This document shows, piece by piece, positions 32,141 through 41,371 of a DNA stretch of 64,000 nucleotides. The translations under genes were made by a program, and so were the position numbers. Under the pieces are notes generated by a model. It searched no databases. It worked only from the letters and a program-made list of their open reading frames with translations, and was not told the origin of the DNA. Origin of the DNA: W0P28-013 sp963659365 (GTDB lineage Bacteria; Bacteroidota; Bacteroidia; Bacteroidales; Paludibacteraceae); contig CAVKTI010000003.1 in assembly GCA_963659365.1 (NCBI GenBank), forward strand, positions 26,568 through 90,567, in the 5' to 3' direction. How positions within the stretch are numbered: position 1 is the first letter of the stretch; each line of letters starts with the position of its first letter.

Positions 32141-32314
32141 TTACAGCGTTTCGGAAAGTGCAATGAGGCATTTCCGACATAAGCAATCGCTGTATAGTTG
32201 TTGCAGTTGCTGGCGCTGGCGTGGACTGAAGGCTACGCCAGCGCATTGGCAGTGTACGATGTCGTCGTGGCGGCAGTCGAAAGTTGCTCCGCAGCGTGGG
32301 CAGGTTTTGGTCAT
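32141..32314 (-). CDS. Small Cys-rich CWC zinc-binding protein
   Basis: This 57-residue protein has KTCPRCGATFDCRHDDIVHC and then QCAGVAFSPRQ followed by CLCRKCL near the end, the layout of the cysteine-rich CWC family. Six or more Cys should bind zinc. ATG 32314 lies 4 bases after the stop of the EamA gene, so the two share a transcript. Function is unknown. Confidence 0.8.
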   Translation of the reverse strand: MTKTCPRCGATFDCRHDDIVHCQCAGVAFSPRQRQQLQQLYSDCLCRKCLIALSETL

Positions 32315-32318
32315 GGCA

Positions 32319-33227
32319 TCAATGGTTTTCCTGTTTTGTGGGCGTTTTGCTCGACGATTGGCAGATGAACAGCCCCACAATCACCACGGCGATGCCAATC
32401 CATTTGAGCCACGGCAGTTGTTCGCCGAAAAAGGCGAGCATAATCAGCGCAGTGAACACAGGGCGAATGTTGTTGAATGCGTTGGCGCGCGTAACGCCCA
32501 AGCGGCGCACGGCGTAACAAAACAGCACAAACGCCACCACCGACGAGAATACGGCCAAAAAGCCGACTGCGCCAAACGCTTGCCACGAAAACGCCAAATC
32601 GGTCAAGTGCCGCCCATCGGTCAGTGCCCATGCTGGAACGAAAAAGAGTAGCGCCGACATCTGCACATACAGCACAATGGAGAGCGAGTTGTAGCGCGCT
32701 GGCATTTTGCGCAGCAGAATGGTGTAGAGTACCGCCGAAAAGACGGCCAACATAGCCAGCAACACGCCCGATGGCGCACCGATTTCGAATGCCGCACCGC
32801 CAAAATCGACTATCAACAACAGCATTCCCGCCGTGGAAATGACGATGCCAGCGATGTTTTGCCAAGTTACGCGTTCGCGCAGCAAGATCCACGCAAAAAG
32901 CGGCGCAAAAAGCGGTCCTGTGGAGAGCAGCGCCTCGGCAATGGTGGGCGAGGCGAGCAGTTTCAGGCTGTAACTTTCGAACATGAAATAGAGAAACGGC
33001 TGCGTGAATCCCGCCAGCAGAAACAGCGGCAAATCTTTGCGTTTCAGCCGCACCAGCGCGTGGCTTGCCCAGCCCACAATCAGCATCAGCGCAACGGCCA
33101 TCACAAAGCGCATGGTAACCAGCGTGATAGGCGGAAAAGCCGTCAAACCGATTTTGGTAGCGATGCCCGAGCACGCCCAAATGACCATAGCGGTCAAAAT
33201 TGCAATGTATGCCTTGCTGGAAGTCAT
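32319..33227 (-). CDS. EamA-family (DMT) transporter
   Basis: This 302-residue inner membrane protein has ten hydrophobic segments in two EamA repeats (about 8-138 and 150-292). The first repeat starts AMVIWACSGIATKIGLTAFPP, and the second ends with the ALIMLAFFGEQLPWLKWIG element. Family members export amino acids, nucleobases or metabolites; the substrate cannot be told. It is co-transcribed with the CWC protein. Confidence 0.88.
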   Translation of the reverse strand: MTSSKAYIAILTAMVIWACSGIATKIGLTAFPPITLVTMRFVMAVALMLIVGWASHALVRLKRKDLPLFLLAGFTQPFLYFMFESYSLKLLASPTIAEALLSTGPLFAPLFAWILLRERVTWQNIAGIVISTAGMLLLIVDFGGAAFEIGAPSGVLLAMLAVFSAVLYTILLRKMPARYNSLSIVLYVQMSALLFFVPAWALTDGRHLTDLAFSWQAFGAVGFLAVFSSVVAFVLFCYAVRRLGVTRANAFNNIRPVFTALIMLAFFGEQLPWLKWIGIAVVIVGLFICQSSSKTPTKQENH

Positions 33228-33279
33228 TGTAGAATTTCAAATTGTTTCTCAAAATTGCTGTCGCAATTTTTGTTTCTAG

Positions 33280-33515
33280 TTTCTAGTTTCTCGCGCTTTG
33301 CGCTGTTTCTGTGTTTCAGGTTATCGGTAGCCCCAACACCACACTATTATTCATTATTCATTTTTTTTATTGTTAATTTTCTTGGCAGTAGCCCCCTTTC
33401 CCGTTTCCCCCGAATGGGGGAAAAGCCTTTAGTCTTGGTCTTCGCATTCGTCTATGTTCTATGCTCTATGTTCTTAAAATCTCATCTTGCTACTTGCTAC
33501 TCATATCTTGTGACT
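33280..33515. repeat. Intergenic repeat mosaic between the EamA gene and tdk
   Basis: TTTCTCGCGCTTTGCGC words, TTATTCATTATTCATT, the C-rich palindrome 33390-33427 (CCCCCTTTCCCG to GGGGGAAAAGCC), CTATGTTCTATGC words, and CTTGCTACTTGCTAC words that abut the tdk stop. No gene is seen. Confidence 0.75.
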
Positions 33516-33520
33516 AATTT

Positions 33521-34108
33521 TCACTTCTCCTCGTCGGCAAGTTTGTTGTAGCAGCAGCGGCAAATGGGTTCGTATTTGTCGGTTTCGCCCAGCAGCACTT
33601 GACTTTCGCCAGCCACCAAACGGTGCGAAATGTAGGCGGGTTGACCGCAGCGCACGCAGATGGCGTGTACTTTCGTAACATCGTCGGCAATGGCCATCAG
33701 CGCAGGCATCGGACCAAACGGCACGCCACGAAAATCCATGTCCAACCCCGCCACGATAACGCGAAATCCTTGGTCGGCCAAGGTGCGGCACACCTCCACC
33801 AGCCCATTGTCGAAAAACTGCGCCTCGTCGATGCCGATAACATCTACATCGCCCGTCATCAGCAGTATACTCGACGACGAATCGACTGGCGTAGAGGCGA
33901 TTGCGGTGTGGTCGTGGCTCACCACATCGTTGTCGGAATAGCGTGTGTCGATGCTCGGTTTGAAAATTTCGACACGCAACTTGGCAAATTTAGCGCGCTT
34001 CAGGCGGCGTATCAGTTCCTCGGTTTTGCCCGAAAACATCGAGCCGCAGACAACTTCGATGCTACCACGCTGGTGCCCGAAATGGGTGGTCGATTCAAAA
34101 AAGTCCAT
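33521..34108 (-). CDS. tdk: Thymidine kinase
   Basis: This type II thymidine kinase phosphorylates salvaged thymidine. The 195 residues from ATG 34108 contain the P-loop GSMFSGKTEELIRRL, the VIGIDEAQFFD Walker B/catalytic Glu, the lasso-type GLDMDFRGVPFGPM, and zinc Cys pairs CVRC and CRCC. The upstream TTG at 34162 is rejected because it lies almost on the transcription start from TATCTTTG (34184-34177). C-terminal residues abut repeat words. Confidence 0.95.
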   Translation of the reverse strand: MDFFESTTHFGHQRGSIEVVCGSMFSGKTEELIRRLKRAKFAKLRVEIFKPSIDTRYSDNDVVSHDHTAIASTPVDSSSSILLMTGDVDVIGIDEAQFFDNGLVEVCRTLADQGFRVIVAGLDMDFRGVPFGPMPALMAIADDVTKVHAICVRCGQPAYISHRLVAGESQVLLGETDKYEPICRCCYNKLADEEK

Positions 34109-34145
34109 ACTTGATAGGGGTGTTGGCGTTCGTGATATTTTTTTG

Positions 34146-34184
34146 TACTTTTGCGGAAACAAATTTTTTCCTCTTGCAAAGATA
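34146..34184. promoter_or_regulatory. Face-to-face promoters of tdk and the Pro/Glu-rich gene
   Basis: Plus-strand TACTTTTG (34146-34153) should start transcription near 34160 toward 34227. Minus-strand TATCTTTG (34184-34177) should start near 34170 toward tdk. The two transcripts would overlap by about ten bases, so polymerases could interfere. Confidence 0.55.
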
Positions 34185-34226
34185 GAAACTTTTTAGGGAA
34201 ATCACCATATAATATAGCGTGAAATT

Positions 34227-34934
34227 ATGAACAAAGAGACGCTCATCGCACTTATCGAAAAAGACATCGACGAACTGAAAACGCTGACGCGCGGTTTTTC
34301 GGAACTGGACGAATTTCCGCAACCGCTGCTCGATTTGGCTGCCAGCAAAGCCGATAGTCTGCGCAACAACCTGCTGCAACTGCCGCACATTTCGGCGGAT
34401 AAACCGACTGAAAATGAGCCGATTGCAGAAAAAATCGTGCCTAAAATCGAGCCAGAGATTGTGCCAGAAATTGCACCAGAATCTGCACCGATAATCGACA
34501 CACCAACGCCCGAACCCGAGCCGCAACCTGTTGCTGAACCCGAACCTGCCGAAACCATTGAGCCACAGCCCGAACCTGAAGCGAAGAAAGAGCCTGCGCC
34601 AGCGGTCGAACCGCACCCGACAGTGGCGGACACGCTTGCCAAAAAGGGAACTGTGGTCGATGAGTTCGAGAAAAAAGACGACGAATCGCTTGCGCACGCC
34701 ATCGCCAGCCAGCACATTGCCGACCTGAAACAGGCTATCAGCATTGCCGACCGCTTCCGATTCCAGCGCGAACTCTTTGCCAACAACGGCGAAGCCATGA
34801 TCAAGGCACTCGACGCGCTCAACGCCTGCACCACCTTTGCCGAAGCCGAACAACTGCTCATCAACCGCCTGAAATTGCCCGCCGACAACCCCGCCGCCGC
34901 CGATTTCATCGAACTCGTCCACCGAAAATTTTGA
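34227..34934 (+). CDS. Conserved Pro/Glu-rich protein of Bacteroidales
   Basis: This 235-residue cytoplasmic protein has three parts: a helical N-terminus (MNKETLIALIEKDIDEL... to about 60), a disordered Pro-Glu repeat (about 62-135; PEPEPQPVAEPEPAE), and a conserved helical C-terminus (LAHAIASQHIADLKQAISIADRFRFQRELF then AEAEQLLINRL). The C-terminal part is familiar from Bacteroidales genomes without known function. It lacks a signal peptide. The acidic linker suggests a scaffold or adaptor. Confidence 0.8.
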   Translation: MNKETLIALIEKDIDELKTLTRGFSELDEFPQPLLDLAASKADSLRNNLLQLPHISADKPTENEPIAEKIVPKIEPEIVPEIAPESAPIIDTPTPEPEPQPVAEPEPAETIEPQPEPEAKKEPAPAVEPHPTVADTLAKKGTVVDEFEKKDDESLAHAIASQHIADLKQAISIADRFRFQRELFANNGEAMIKALDALNACTTFAEAEQLLINRLKLPADNPAAADFIELVHRKF

Positions 34935-34969
34935 TGGGGAAAGAGATTAGAGGTTAGAGATTATAGGTT

Positions 34970-35345
34970 ATAGACAAAATTAGTGTGAAAGTCTATAAAG
35001 TGGAAAGTGAAAAGTAGGGACGCACCGAGTGCGTCCGAACGAAAGCCTTTCCCCCTTCGGGGGAAACGGGAAAGGGGGCTACTGCCAAGAAAATTAACAA
35101 TAAAAAATGAATAATGAATAATAATTGCGGTTTTTCGGAATGCGAACAATTCATAATTCAAAATTCTTAATTAAACAAAAACCTGTCCCCTTTGCAAGGG
35201 GACGAGAAAAACGACAGTTTTTCGGAGGGGTTCGATAACCAAACAACCAAATAACCAAATCCACAGAAACATAGAAACTTAGAAACAAAAATTGCGGCAG
35301 CAATTTTGAGAAACAATTTGAAATTTGAAATTTGAAATTGCGGCT
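34970..35345. repeat. Intergenic repeat mosaic upstream of rsmI
   Basis: GTGTGAAAGTCTATAAAG words, the palindrome GGACGCACCGAGTGCGTCC (35018-35036), the C-rich palindrome 35045-35080, a block with CCCCTTTGCAAGGGG (35186-35232), AACATAGAAACTTAG words and TTTGAAATTTGAAATTG words. No gene; the promoter of rsmI is not evident. Confidence 0.75.
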
Positions 35346-35376
35346 CTGCCGCATCACTTCTCACTTCTAACGCCTC

Positions 35377-36039
35377 ATGCTCTACCTCATTCCAACTCCT
35401 GTCGGTAATATGGAAGACATCACGCTGCGTGCGCTGCGGCTGTTGCGCGAGGCCGACCTTGTGCTGGCCGAAGACACGCGCACCACATCTATTCTGCTGC
35501 ACCACTACGACATACACACGCCGCTCGAGTCGCACCACAAGTTCAACGAGCACCAAAAGGTGGAGAGCGTTGTGTGCCGCCTTGCCGCTGGCGAAACCAT
35601 TGCGCTCGTGTCCGATGCTGGCACGCCCGCCATTTCCGACCCCGGTTTTCTGCTGGTGCGCGCCTGCGTGGCGGCTGGGGTCGAGGTGGAGTGCCTGCCC
35701 GGCGCCACCGCTTTTGTGCCTGCGCTGGTCGATTCGGGCTTGCCGTGCGACCGCTTCTGTTTCGAGGGCTTTCTGCCGCAGAAAAAAGGCCGCCAAACAC
35801 GCCTTGCTGCCTTGGCTGCCGAAGAGCGCACCATGATTTTCTACGAATCGCCGTTCCGTGTACTGAAAACGCTGCAACAACTCGCCGAACTGCTGGGTGC
35901 CGACCGCCAAGCCGCCGTTTCGCGCGAGATTTCCAAAAAATTCGAGGAGACCCAGCGCGGCACACTTGCCGAACTGGTGGCCCACTTCACCGAACACGCC
36001 CCCAAAGGCGAATTTGTCATCGTTGTCGCTGGTCGATAA
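35377..36039 (+). CDS. rsmI: 16S rRNA (cytidine-1402-2'-O)-methyltransferase
   Basis: RsmI methylates the ribose of C1402 in the decoding centre. The 220-residue tetrapyrrole-methylase-fold protein starts MLYLIPTPVGNMEDITLRAL, with AEDTRTT, the SDAGTPAISDPGF SAM-binding loop, LPGATAFVPALVDSGL, and FYESPFRVLKTLQ. The C-terminal extension of E. coli RsmI is absent; the protein ends FVIVVAGR. Confidence 0.95.
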   Translation: MLYLIPTPVGNMEDITLRALRLLREADLVLAEDTRTTSILLHHYDIHTPLESHHKFNEHQKVESVVCRLAAGETIALVSDAGTPAISDPGFLLVRACVAAGVEVECLPGATAFVPALVDSGLPCDRFCFEGFLPQKKGRQTRLAALAAEERTMIFYESPFRVLKTLQQLAELLGADRQAAVSREISKKFEETQRGTLAELVAHFTEHAPKGEFVIVVAGR

Positions 36040-36439
36040 AAAGGGTGCGTTCATCGACCGAAAAACTCACTTTCAATTTGAAAGCAAAAACGCAAAGTTG
36101 CTTTCGGATTTAACAAAATTTCACACGGTTTTTTGCCGTTTTGAAACTAATTTTTGCTAAAATCTCCCGTTTTTTATGCGAAAAATGGCGCAAAATTACC
36201 CCTTTTGCCACTCCGAATTTCGTCGAAAATATGCTGCACAGCATATAATTTTGCCATTTTAGAGTGCAAAAATCAGAAAAATTATTGCCGATGCTCAAAA
36301 AGGCTAAAAAATATCATAACGCACTGAAACTGAAACTATTACAAAATTCTGCGTTTATCGAAAAACAATATCATTTTTTTGAAAAACGAATTTTTGACCG
36401 AAAACGATTTGGGCAAAAATTGCTTTTTTTTGAAAAAAC
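36040..36439. other. 400-base AT-rich gap before the susC promoter
   Basis: No repeat module of the common type is seen here, unlike other gaps of this size. ATGCTGCACAGCAT (about 36230-36244) is a short palindrome, followed by a -7-like TAATTTTG (36246-36253). A frame of 83 codons at 36264-36515 has no recognisable features and runs through the susC promoter; I do not call it a gene. Confidence 0.4.
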
Positions 36440-36470
36440 TTGCGTGTGTGGTCAGAAATGCGTAACTTTG
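36440..36470 (+). promoter_or_regulatory. Promoter of the SusC/SusD locus
   Basis: TTG (36440-36442) and TAACTTTG (36463-36470) have a 20-base spacer, leaving a leader of about 90 bases before the SusC start. Confidence 0.7.
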
Positions 36471-36566
36471 TCAGAAATAGGCGTATGCTCCTGCGGCAAC
36501 GCTTTCGGATTGTAACCAAACGATTCAAATACACACTATTATTAATAATTTTTCAAACAAAACGAG

Positions 36567-39500
36567 ATGAAAAGGTTTACACTATTACTCACCGCATTTT
36601 TGACATTTGGCGCGGGGCTTGCCTTGGCCGATGTGAAGGGTACGGTAGTGTCGGGAGAGAGCGACGAGCCTGTGATAGGCGCATCTATTGTGGTGAAAGG
36701 CACCACCAACGGCACCATTACCGATGTGGACGGTTCGTTCGAATTGCCCGTATCGGCTGGCGATGTGCTGGTTGTCTCCTACATCGGTATGAAAACGCAA
36801 GAAGTTCCTGCCAAAAACGGCATGACAATCCGCTTGGAAGAAGATGCCACCATGATCGACGAAGTCATCTCCGTCGCCTACGGCACCTCCACGAAAAAGG
36901 CCTTTACGGGTGCAGCCCAGTCGAAACGCGGCGAAGATATAGCCAAAATGCAAGTTTCTGATGTGTCGAAATCGCTCGACGGTGCAATGGCTGGCGTGCA
37001 GGTGGTATCGAGTTCGGGACAACCGGGAACATCGGCCTCTATCCGCATTCGTGGTGTAGGCTCTATCTCGGCTTCGCAATCGCCGCTCATCGTGGTCGAT
37101 GGTGTGCCTTACGAAGGCTCGTTGAACTCTATTCCGTCGCAAGATATCGCTTCGCTCACCGTGTTGAAAGACGCTGCCGCCAACTCGATGTATGGTGCGC
37201 GTGGTTCGAATGGTGTAATCCTTATCACGACCAAAAAGGGTGAATCTGGCAAAATCAATGTCAATCTCGAAGCACGCGTGGGTGGCAATATGCGTGGTGT
37301 GCCTGCATACGACATCATCACCGACCCGGGCGACTACTACGAGATGATGTGGGAAGCCATGCGCAACTCCTATTACTACGCTGGTTCGTCGTATTTGGCT
37401 TCGGGCATTGCGGCCTCAAACGACCTGATTTCTAAATTGGGCTACAATATCTATAAGGGTGTTCCCGATGCCGAAGTGGTGAACTACGCCACTGGTCGCT
37501 TGAACTCCAATGCAAAAGAGTTGAAATGGAACGATTCGTGGCTGAAAGAGCCGTTCCAAGTGGGTTTGCGCCAAGAGTACAACTTGAGCATCAGCGGTGG
37601 TGTGGATAAAACAAACTACTACATCTCGGCGGGCTATCTCAACGATAATGGCTACATCTCCAACTCTGGTTTCGAGCGTTTCAATGTTCGTGCCAAATTG
37701 GAACAAGAGGTAACCAAATGGCTCAAAGTGAACATCAACTCGGCCTATACGCACACCTCGAGCGATTCGCCAACGGCTGGCACATCTGGCTACAGCAACC
37801 TATTTATGTTCTCGCAGAGCATTGCCCCAATCTATCCTGTGTATCTCTACAACCGCGATGGTGTGGCACAATACGACGCTAATGGCAAACGCCGTTACGA
37901 CTTTGGCGAAGAAGACACCGCCAACGGCTATATGTTGCGCACCTACGCATCGAACCAAAACCCATTGGCAACCAACGAAGCCAACATCTACCGTTCGGTG
38001 TGGGACAACTTGAATCTGCGTGGTGGCTTGGATTTCACGCTCTATAAAGGGCTGAAACTGCAAGTGAACGCTGCCTACGATGTTTACAACATCAACTCTA
38101 CCGAGTTTATGACACCAATAGGTGGCGATGCCAAAACCGCCAATGGTCGTGGCTCAAAATCGACACAACGCTACATGGCACTGAATACCAACCAGTTGCT
38201 CACCTACGAAAATACATTCGATGGTGTGCATAGCATCAATGTGTTGCTCGGTCATGAGTTCAAAATGGACAAGAGCGAGGTGTTGAGTGGTCAAAAATCG
38301 CAGTTCTACGATCCAACCAACCCAGAATTTGAAACCGCAGGTTCGATCGACGCTCTTACTTCGTACACCTCGGCCTACAAAATTCAAGGCTTCTTGAGCC
38401 GTTTCGAGTACAACTACGCCGAAAAATACTATGTTTCGGCCTCGTATCGTACCGATGGTTCCTCTTATTTCGCACCCAAAGTGCGCTGGGGACACTTCTG
38501 GTCGGTTGGTGCTAGTTGGCGTATGAAAGAGGAGAGTTGGTTGCAGGGTGTTGATGCTATACACGACTTGAAACTGAAAGCCAGTTACGGTACGCAGGGT
38601 AACGACAATGTAGGTCTTGGCTCGGCACCATACCTCGACACCTACTCCTATGCCGAATCGACTGATGGTGGCAAAAAATCGCCAGTTCTCAGCAACCGCG
38701 GCAACCCCGACCTTACTTGGGAGAAGAGTAATAACTTGAATATAGGTGTTGAATTGGGTCTGTTCGACCGCTTGGACATCGAAGCCGACTTCTTTATCAA
38801 AGAGACCAAGGACATGATCTATGCCAAACCGCTGCCGCCTTCGGTAGGTTCGCCCGCCTATATGTATACCAACGAAATGGATATGCGCAACATCGGCGTG
38901 GAGGTAACTCTTGGTGCTACTTTGCTGAAAACGCGTAACTTGAAATGGACCGTTGATTTGAACTTGACGCACTACAAAAACCAACTCACGCGCCTCCCAT
39001 CCGACAAGCAGTCGCTTATCGACGCAGATGGCGGCTATGCTTCGGGCAGTTACTGGCGCTCGGTGGGCGGTAGTATCTACGACTTCTACGACTATCACTA
39101 CCTTGGTGTAGAGGCTTCGAGCGGTCTGCCGATGTACGAAGTTACCGACGAAGACTATGCAAAAGCGCAAGAGACTGCTAAAGACAACGGCATTGCTTTC
39201 GACGAATCGGCCTATGGTCAGTTGGACAACGGTACGCGCTACGCCTACAAAACTGCCAACGCTTCGCAAAAAGTGCTGGGCAAAACAGCCATTCCCGATC
39301 TCTACGGCGGCTTGAACACCACACTGGAGTTTTACGGTGTCGATTTGAGCATACAGACGGCCTTCCAGATAGGCGGCTATGTGTACGACAGTTTCTACGG
39401 CTCGTTGATGGGTGGCGGCGACATTGGTGCTAACTGGCACAAAGACATATTCAAACGCTGGACATCGACCAACACCAATACCAATGTGCCGCGTGTGGGT

Positions 39501-39773
39501 ATAAATTCGCAAGACCTCGGTCTGCAAGGCGATGCCACACTCACTTCGGCAAGTTATTTCAGCCTGCGCAACATCACACTGGGCTACACATTCCCGAAAA
39601 AGTTGATGGAAAAGGCCAAAATCAAAACGCTGCGCCTCTATGTCGTAGCCGACAACATTGCTTTGGCTTCGGCGCGCAAAGGCCTCGACCCACGCCAATC
39701 GTTCTCGGGTGCTACGGGCTATGTCTATTCGGCCATGGCTACAGTTTCGGGTGGTATCACCATTGGTTTCTAA
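36567..39773 (+). CDS. SusC/RagA-family TonB-dependent outer membrane transporter
   Basis: This 1068-residue outer membrane barrel imports oligosaccharides or peptides together with SusD. It has a signal peptide (1-21), a carboxypeptidase-regulatory-like domain (about 22-100; KGTVVSGESDEPVIGASIVVKG), a plug domain (VSKSLDGAMAGVQVVSSSGQ, IRIRGVGS, PLIVVDGVPY), the SusC signature GSNGVILITTKKG at about 212-224, and a barrel ending in Phe (GGITIGF). No STN domain or linked anti-sigma factor is seen, so it is not a transducer type. It pairs with the SusD 21 bases downstream. Confidence 0.96.
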   Translation: MKRFTLLLTAFLTFGAGLALADVKGTVVSGESDEPVIGASIVVKGTTNGTITDVDGSFELPVSAGDVLVVSYIGMKTQEVPAKNGMTIRLEEDATMIDEVISVAYGTSTKKAFTGAAQSKRGEDIAKMQVSDVSKSLDGAMAGVQVVSSSGQPGTSASIRIRGVGSISASQSPLIVVDGVPYEGSLNSIPSQDIASLTVLKDAAANSMYGARGSNGVILITTKKGESGKINVNLEARVGGNMRGVPAYDIITDPGDYYEMMWEAMRNSYYYAGSSYLASGIAASNDLISKLGYNIYKGVPDAEVVNYATGRLNSNAKELKWNDSWLKEPFQVGLRQEYNLSISGGVDKTNYYISAGYLNDNGYISNSGFERFNVRAKLEQEVTKWLKVNINSAYTHTSSDSPTAGTSGYSNLFMFSQSIAPIYPVYLYNRDGVAQYDANGKRRYDFGEEDTANGYMLRTYASNQNPLATNEANIYRSVWDNLNLRGGLDFTLYKGLKLQVNAAYDVYNINSTEFMTPIGGDAKTANGRGSKSTQRYMALNTNQLLTYENTFDGVHSINVLLGHEFKMDKSEVLSGQKSQFYDPTNPEFETAGSIDALTSYTSAYKIQGFLSRFEYNYAEKYYVSASYRTDGSSYFAPKVRWGHFWSVGASWRMKEESWLQGVDAIHDLKLKASYGTQGNDNVGLGSAPYLDTYSYAESTDGGKKSPVLSNRGNPDLTWEKSNNLNIGVELGLFDRLDIEADFFIKETKDMIYAKPLPPSVGSPAYMYTNEMDMRNIGVEVTLGATLLKTRNLKWTVDLNLTHYKNQLTRLPSDKQSLIDADGGYASGSYWRSVGGSIYDFYDYHYLGVEASSGLPMYEVTDEDYAKAQETAKDNGIAFDESAYGQLDNGTRYAYKTANASQKVLGKTAIPDLYGGLNTTLEFYGVDLSIQTAFQIGGYVYDSFYGSLMGGGDIGANWHKDIFKRWTSTNTNTNVPRVGINSQDLGLQGDATLTSASYFSLRNITLGYTFPKKLMEKAKIKTLRLYVVADNIALASARKGLDPRQSFSGATGYVYSAMATVSGGITIGF

Positions 39774-39794
39774 CTCTAAAAAACAACGACAGTC

Positions 39795-41318
39795 ATGAAA
39801 AAATATCATTTGCTTTTGGTGATTTTGGCTGCAGCACTCCTGACAGCCTGCAAAGCCGACTACTTGTCGGTCGAAGATACAGCGACCATCACGGCCGACC
39901 GCTATCGCGAACTCATCGCATCGGATCCCTCGACACTCCAAAACAGTGTCAATGGACTCTATACCACCATGTATTGGGAATACAGCAGCGCAAACCACGA
40001 CGAAATTGGTATTGGATCGGTACTACACGCTACCGACATGATGACCGAAGATATTGTGCAAACCAAAGAGCACTGGTTTACCTACGACTACCAACTCGAG
40101 TTTCGCATGAACAACTACCGCCGTCCCTATTCGGTGTGGACCATCTGCTATACCATGATCAATCAAGCCAACGATGTTATCGCATTGGTAGATCTTGATG
40201 TTGTCAATGGCAGTAAAAAAGATAGCACGGTTAATATACTGCGTAGTTGTTACGGACAGTCGCTTGGCATTCGTGCCTTGGTCTATATGTATCTGATTCA
40301 GATATTCCAAAACCCATTCACGGCAGAACCTACGGCTGCGGGTTCGGCTATCGACCGCAGCAAACTGGGCGTACCGCTCTACTTTGCCTCGAACGAAACC
40401 GACAAAGAGTCGAACTATAGCCGTAACACAGTTGGTGCAGTGCTCGATGCTATCGAAGCCGACCTACTGCAGGCCGAAAAGATGCTCGAAGGCGTGAAAC
40501 GCTCTACCAAGGTGCAGATTGATAAAAGCGTGATTGAAGGTCTGTTGGCACGCTACTACCTGCTTGTTGGCAACTGGAGCAAAGCCGCCGAACATGCTCA
40601 GTTGGCCTACGCTGGCTATACCATCATGGACGAGGAGGAACTCGTATCGGGCGGCTTTATCGACCTCGCGTCGAAAGAGTGGATGTGGGGCTTCGATGTT
40701 ACTACCGAAACATCGCTCATCTATGCGTCGTGGTACTCGCACATTTCGAATCTTGCACCGGGCTACGCTGGTGGCGGCTATGCACCGCGCGCCATCGACA
40801 AACGCCTCTACGAACAGATTCCAGAAACCGACTTCCGCAAACGCTGGTTTAATGGGCCCAAAGGCGACAAAACACAGTCGCAATCGGGTGCGCAAGGTGC
40901 CTACGCCAATGTTAAATTTGGCTGGGACGGCACTTGGACTATGGACAACCCCTATATGCGTGCTGCCGAGATGTATCTGATTGAGGCCGAAGCCAAAGCG
41001 CGCCAGGGCAACGAAGCGGGGGCAGCCGAAGCACTGAAACCGCTGATGGCGAAGCGCGACACCGCTTGGAACGCCACCTCGGTATCGGTCGAAGATGTGC
41101 TGTTGCAACGCCGCATCGAACTCTGGGGCGAAGGCTTTGCCTATTTCGACCTGAAACGCAACTACCGCGGTATCGACCGCACCTACGATGGTAGCAACCA
41201 CCGCAAACCCGACGGATTCATCAAAGTAGATGCTGGCGATGTGCGCTGGACTTATCAAATTCCGCTCCGCGAACTGCAAGAAAACACCGAAATAACGGAC
41301 AACGACCAAAACCCATAA
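39795..41318 (+). CDS. SusD/RagB-family substrate-binding lipoprotein
   Basis: This 507-residue surface lipoprotein (lipobox ALLTAC, Cys18) is the lid of the SusC transporter. The TPR-like core is visible (SLGIRALVYMYLIQIFQNPF; VIEGLLARYYLLVGNWSKAAEHAQLAY; NPYMRAAEMYLIEAEAKARQG; ERRIELWGEGFAYFDLKR-type block near 430-447). The end (WTYQIPLRELQENTEI) fits the family. The overall match is closer to RagB-like members near peptidases than to starch-type SusD, so a peptide ligand is possible but not shown. Confidence 0.94.
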   Translation: MKKYHLLLVILAAALLTACKADYLSVEDTATITADRYRELIASDPSTLQNSVNGLYTTMYWEYSSANHDEIGIGSVLHATDMMTEDIVQTKEHWFTYDYQLEFRMNNYRRPYSVWTICYTMINQANDVIALVDLDVVNGSKKDSTVNILRSCYGQSLGIRALVYMYLIQIFQNPFTAEPTAAGSAIDRSKLGVPLYFASNETDKESNYSRNTVGAVLDAIEADLLQAEKMLEGVKRSTKVQIDKSVIEGLLARYYLLVGNWSKAAEHAQLAYAGYTIMDEEELVSGGFIDLASKEWMWGFDVTTETSLIYASWYSHISNLAPGYAGGGYAPRAIDKRLYEQIPETDFRKRWFNGPKGDKTQSQSGAQGAYANVKFGWDGTWTMDNPYMRAAEMYLIEAEAKARQGNEAGAAEALKPLMAKRDTAWNATSVSVEDVLLQRRIELWGEGFAYFDLKRNYRGIDRTYDGSNHRKPDGFIKVDAGDVRWTYQIPLRELQENTEITDNDQNP

Positions 41319-41371
41319 ACAGCGGTTGCGTATAACAATGTTTTTCTGAAAAATAAAAAAGGAATTGTGCT

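Noticed and set aside
36264..36515. 83-codon frame before the SusC promoter
   Set aside because: Very AT-rich, no signal or motif, and it passes through a canonical promoter. Chance openness is more likely.
38154..39998. Open frame of 614 codons on the minus strand opposite SusC
   Set aside because: It is an antisense shadow; SusC and SusD on the plus strand have full family features across the same DNA.
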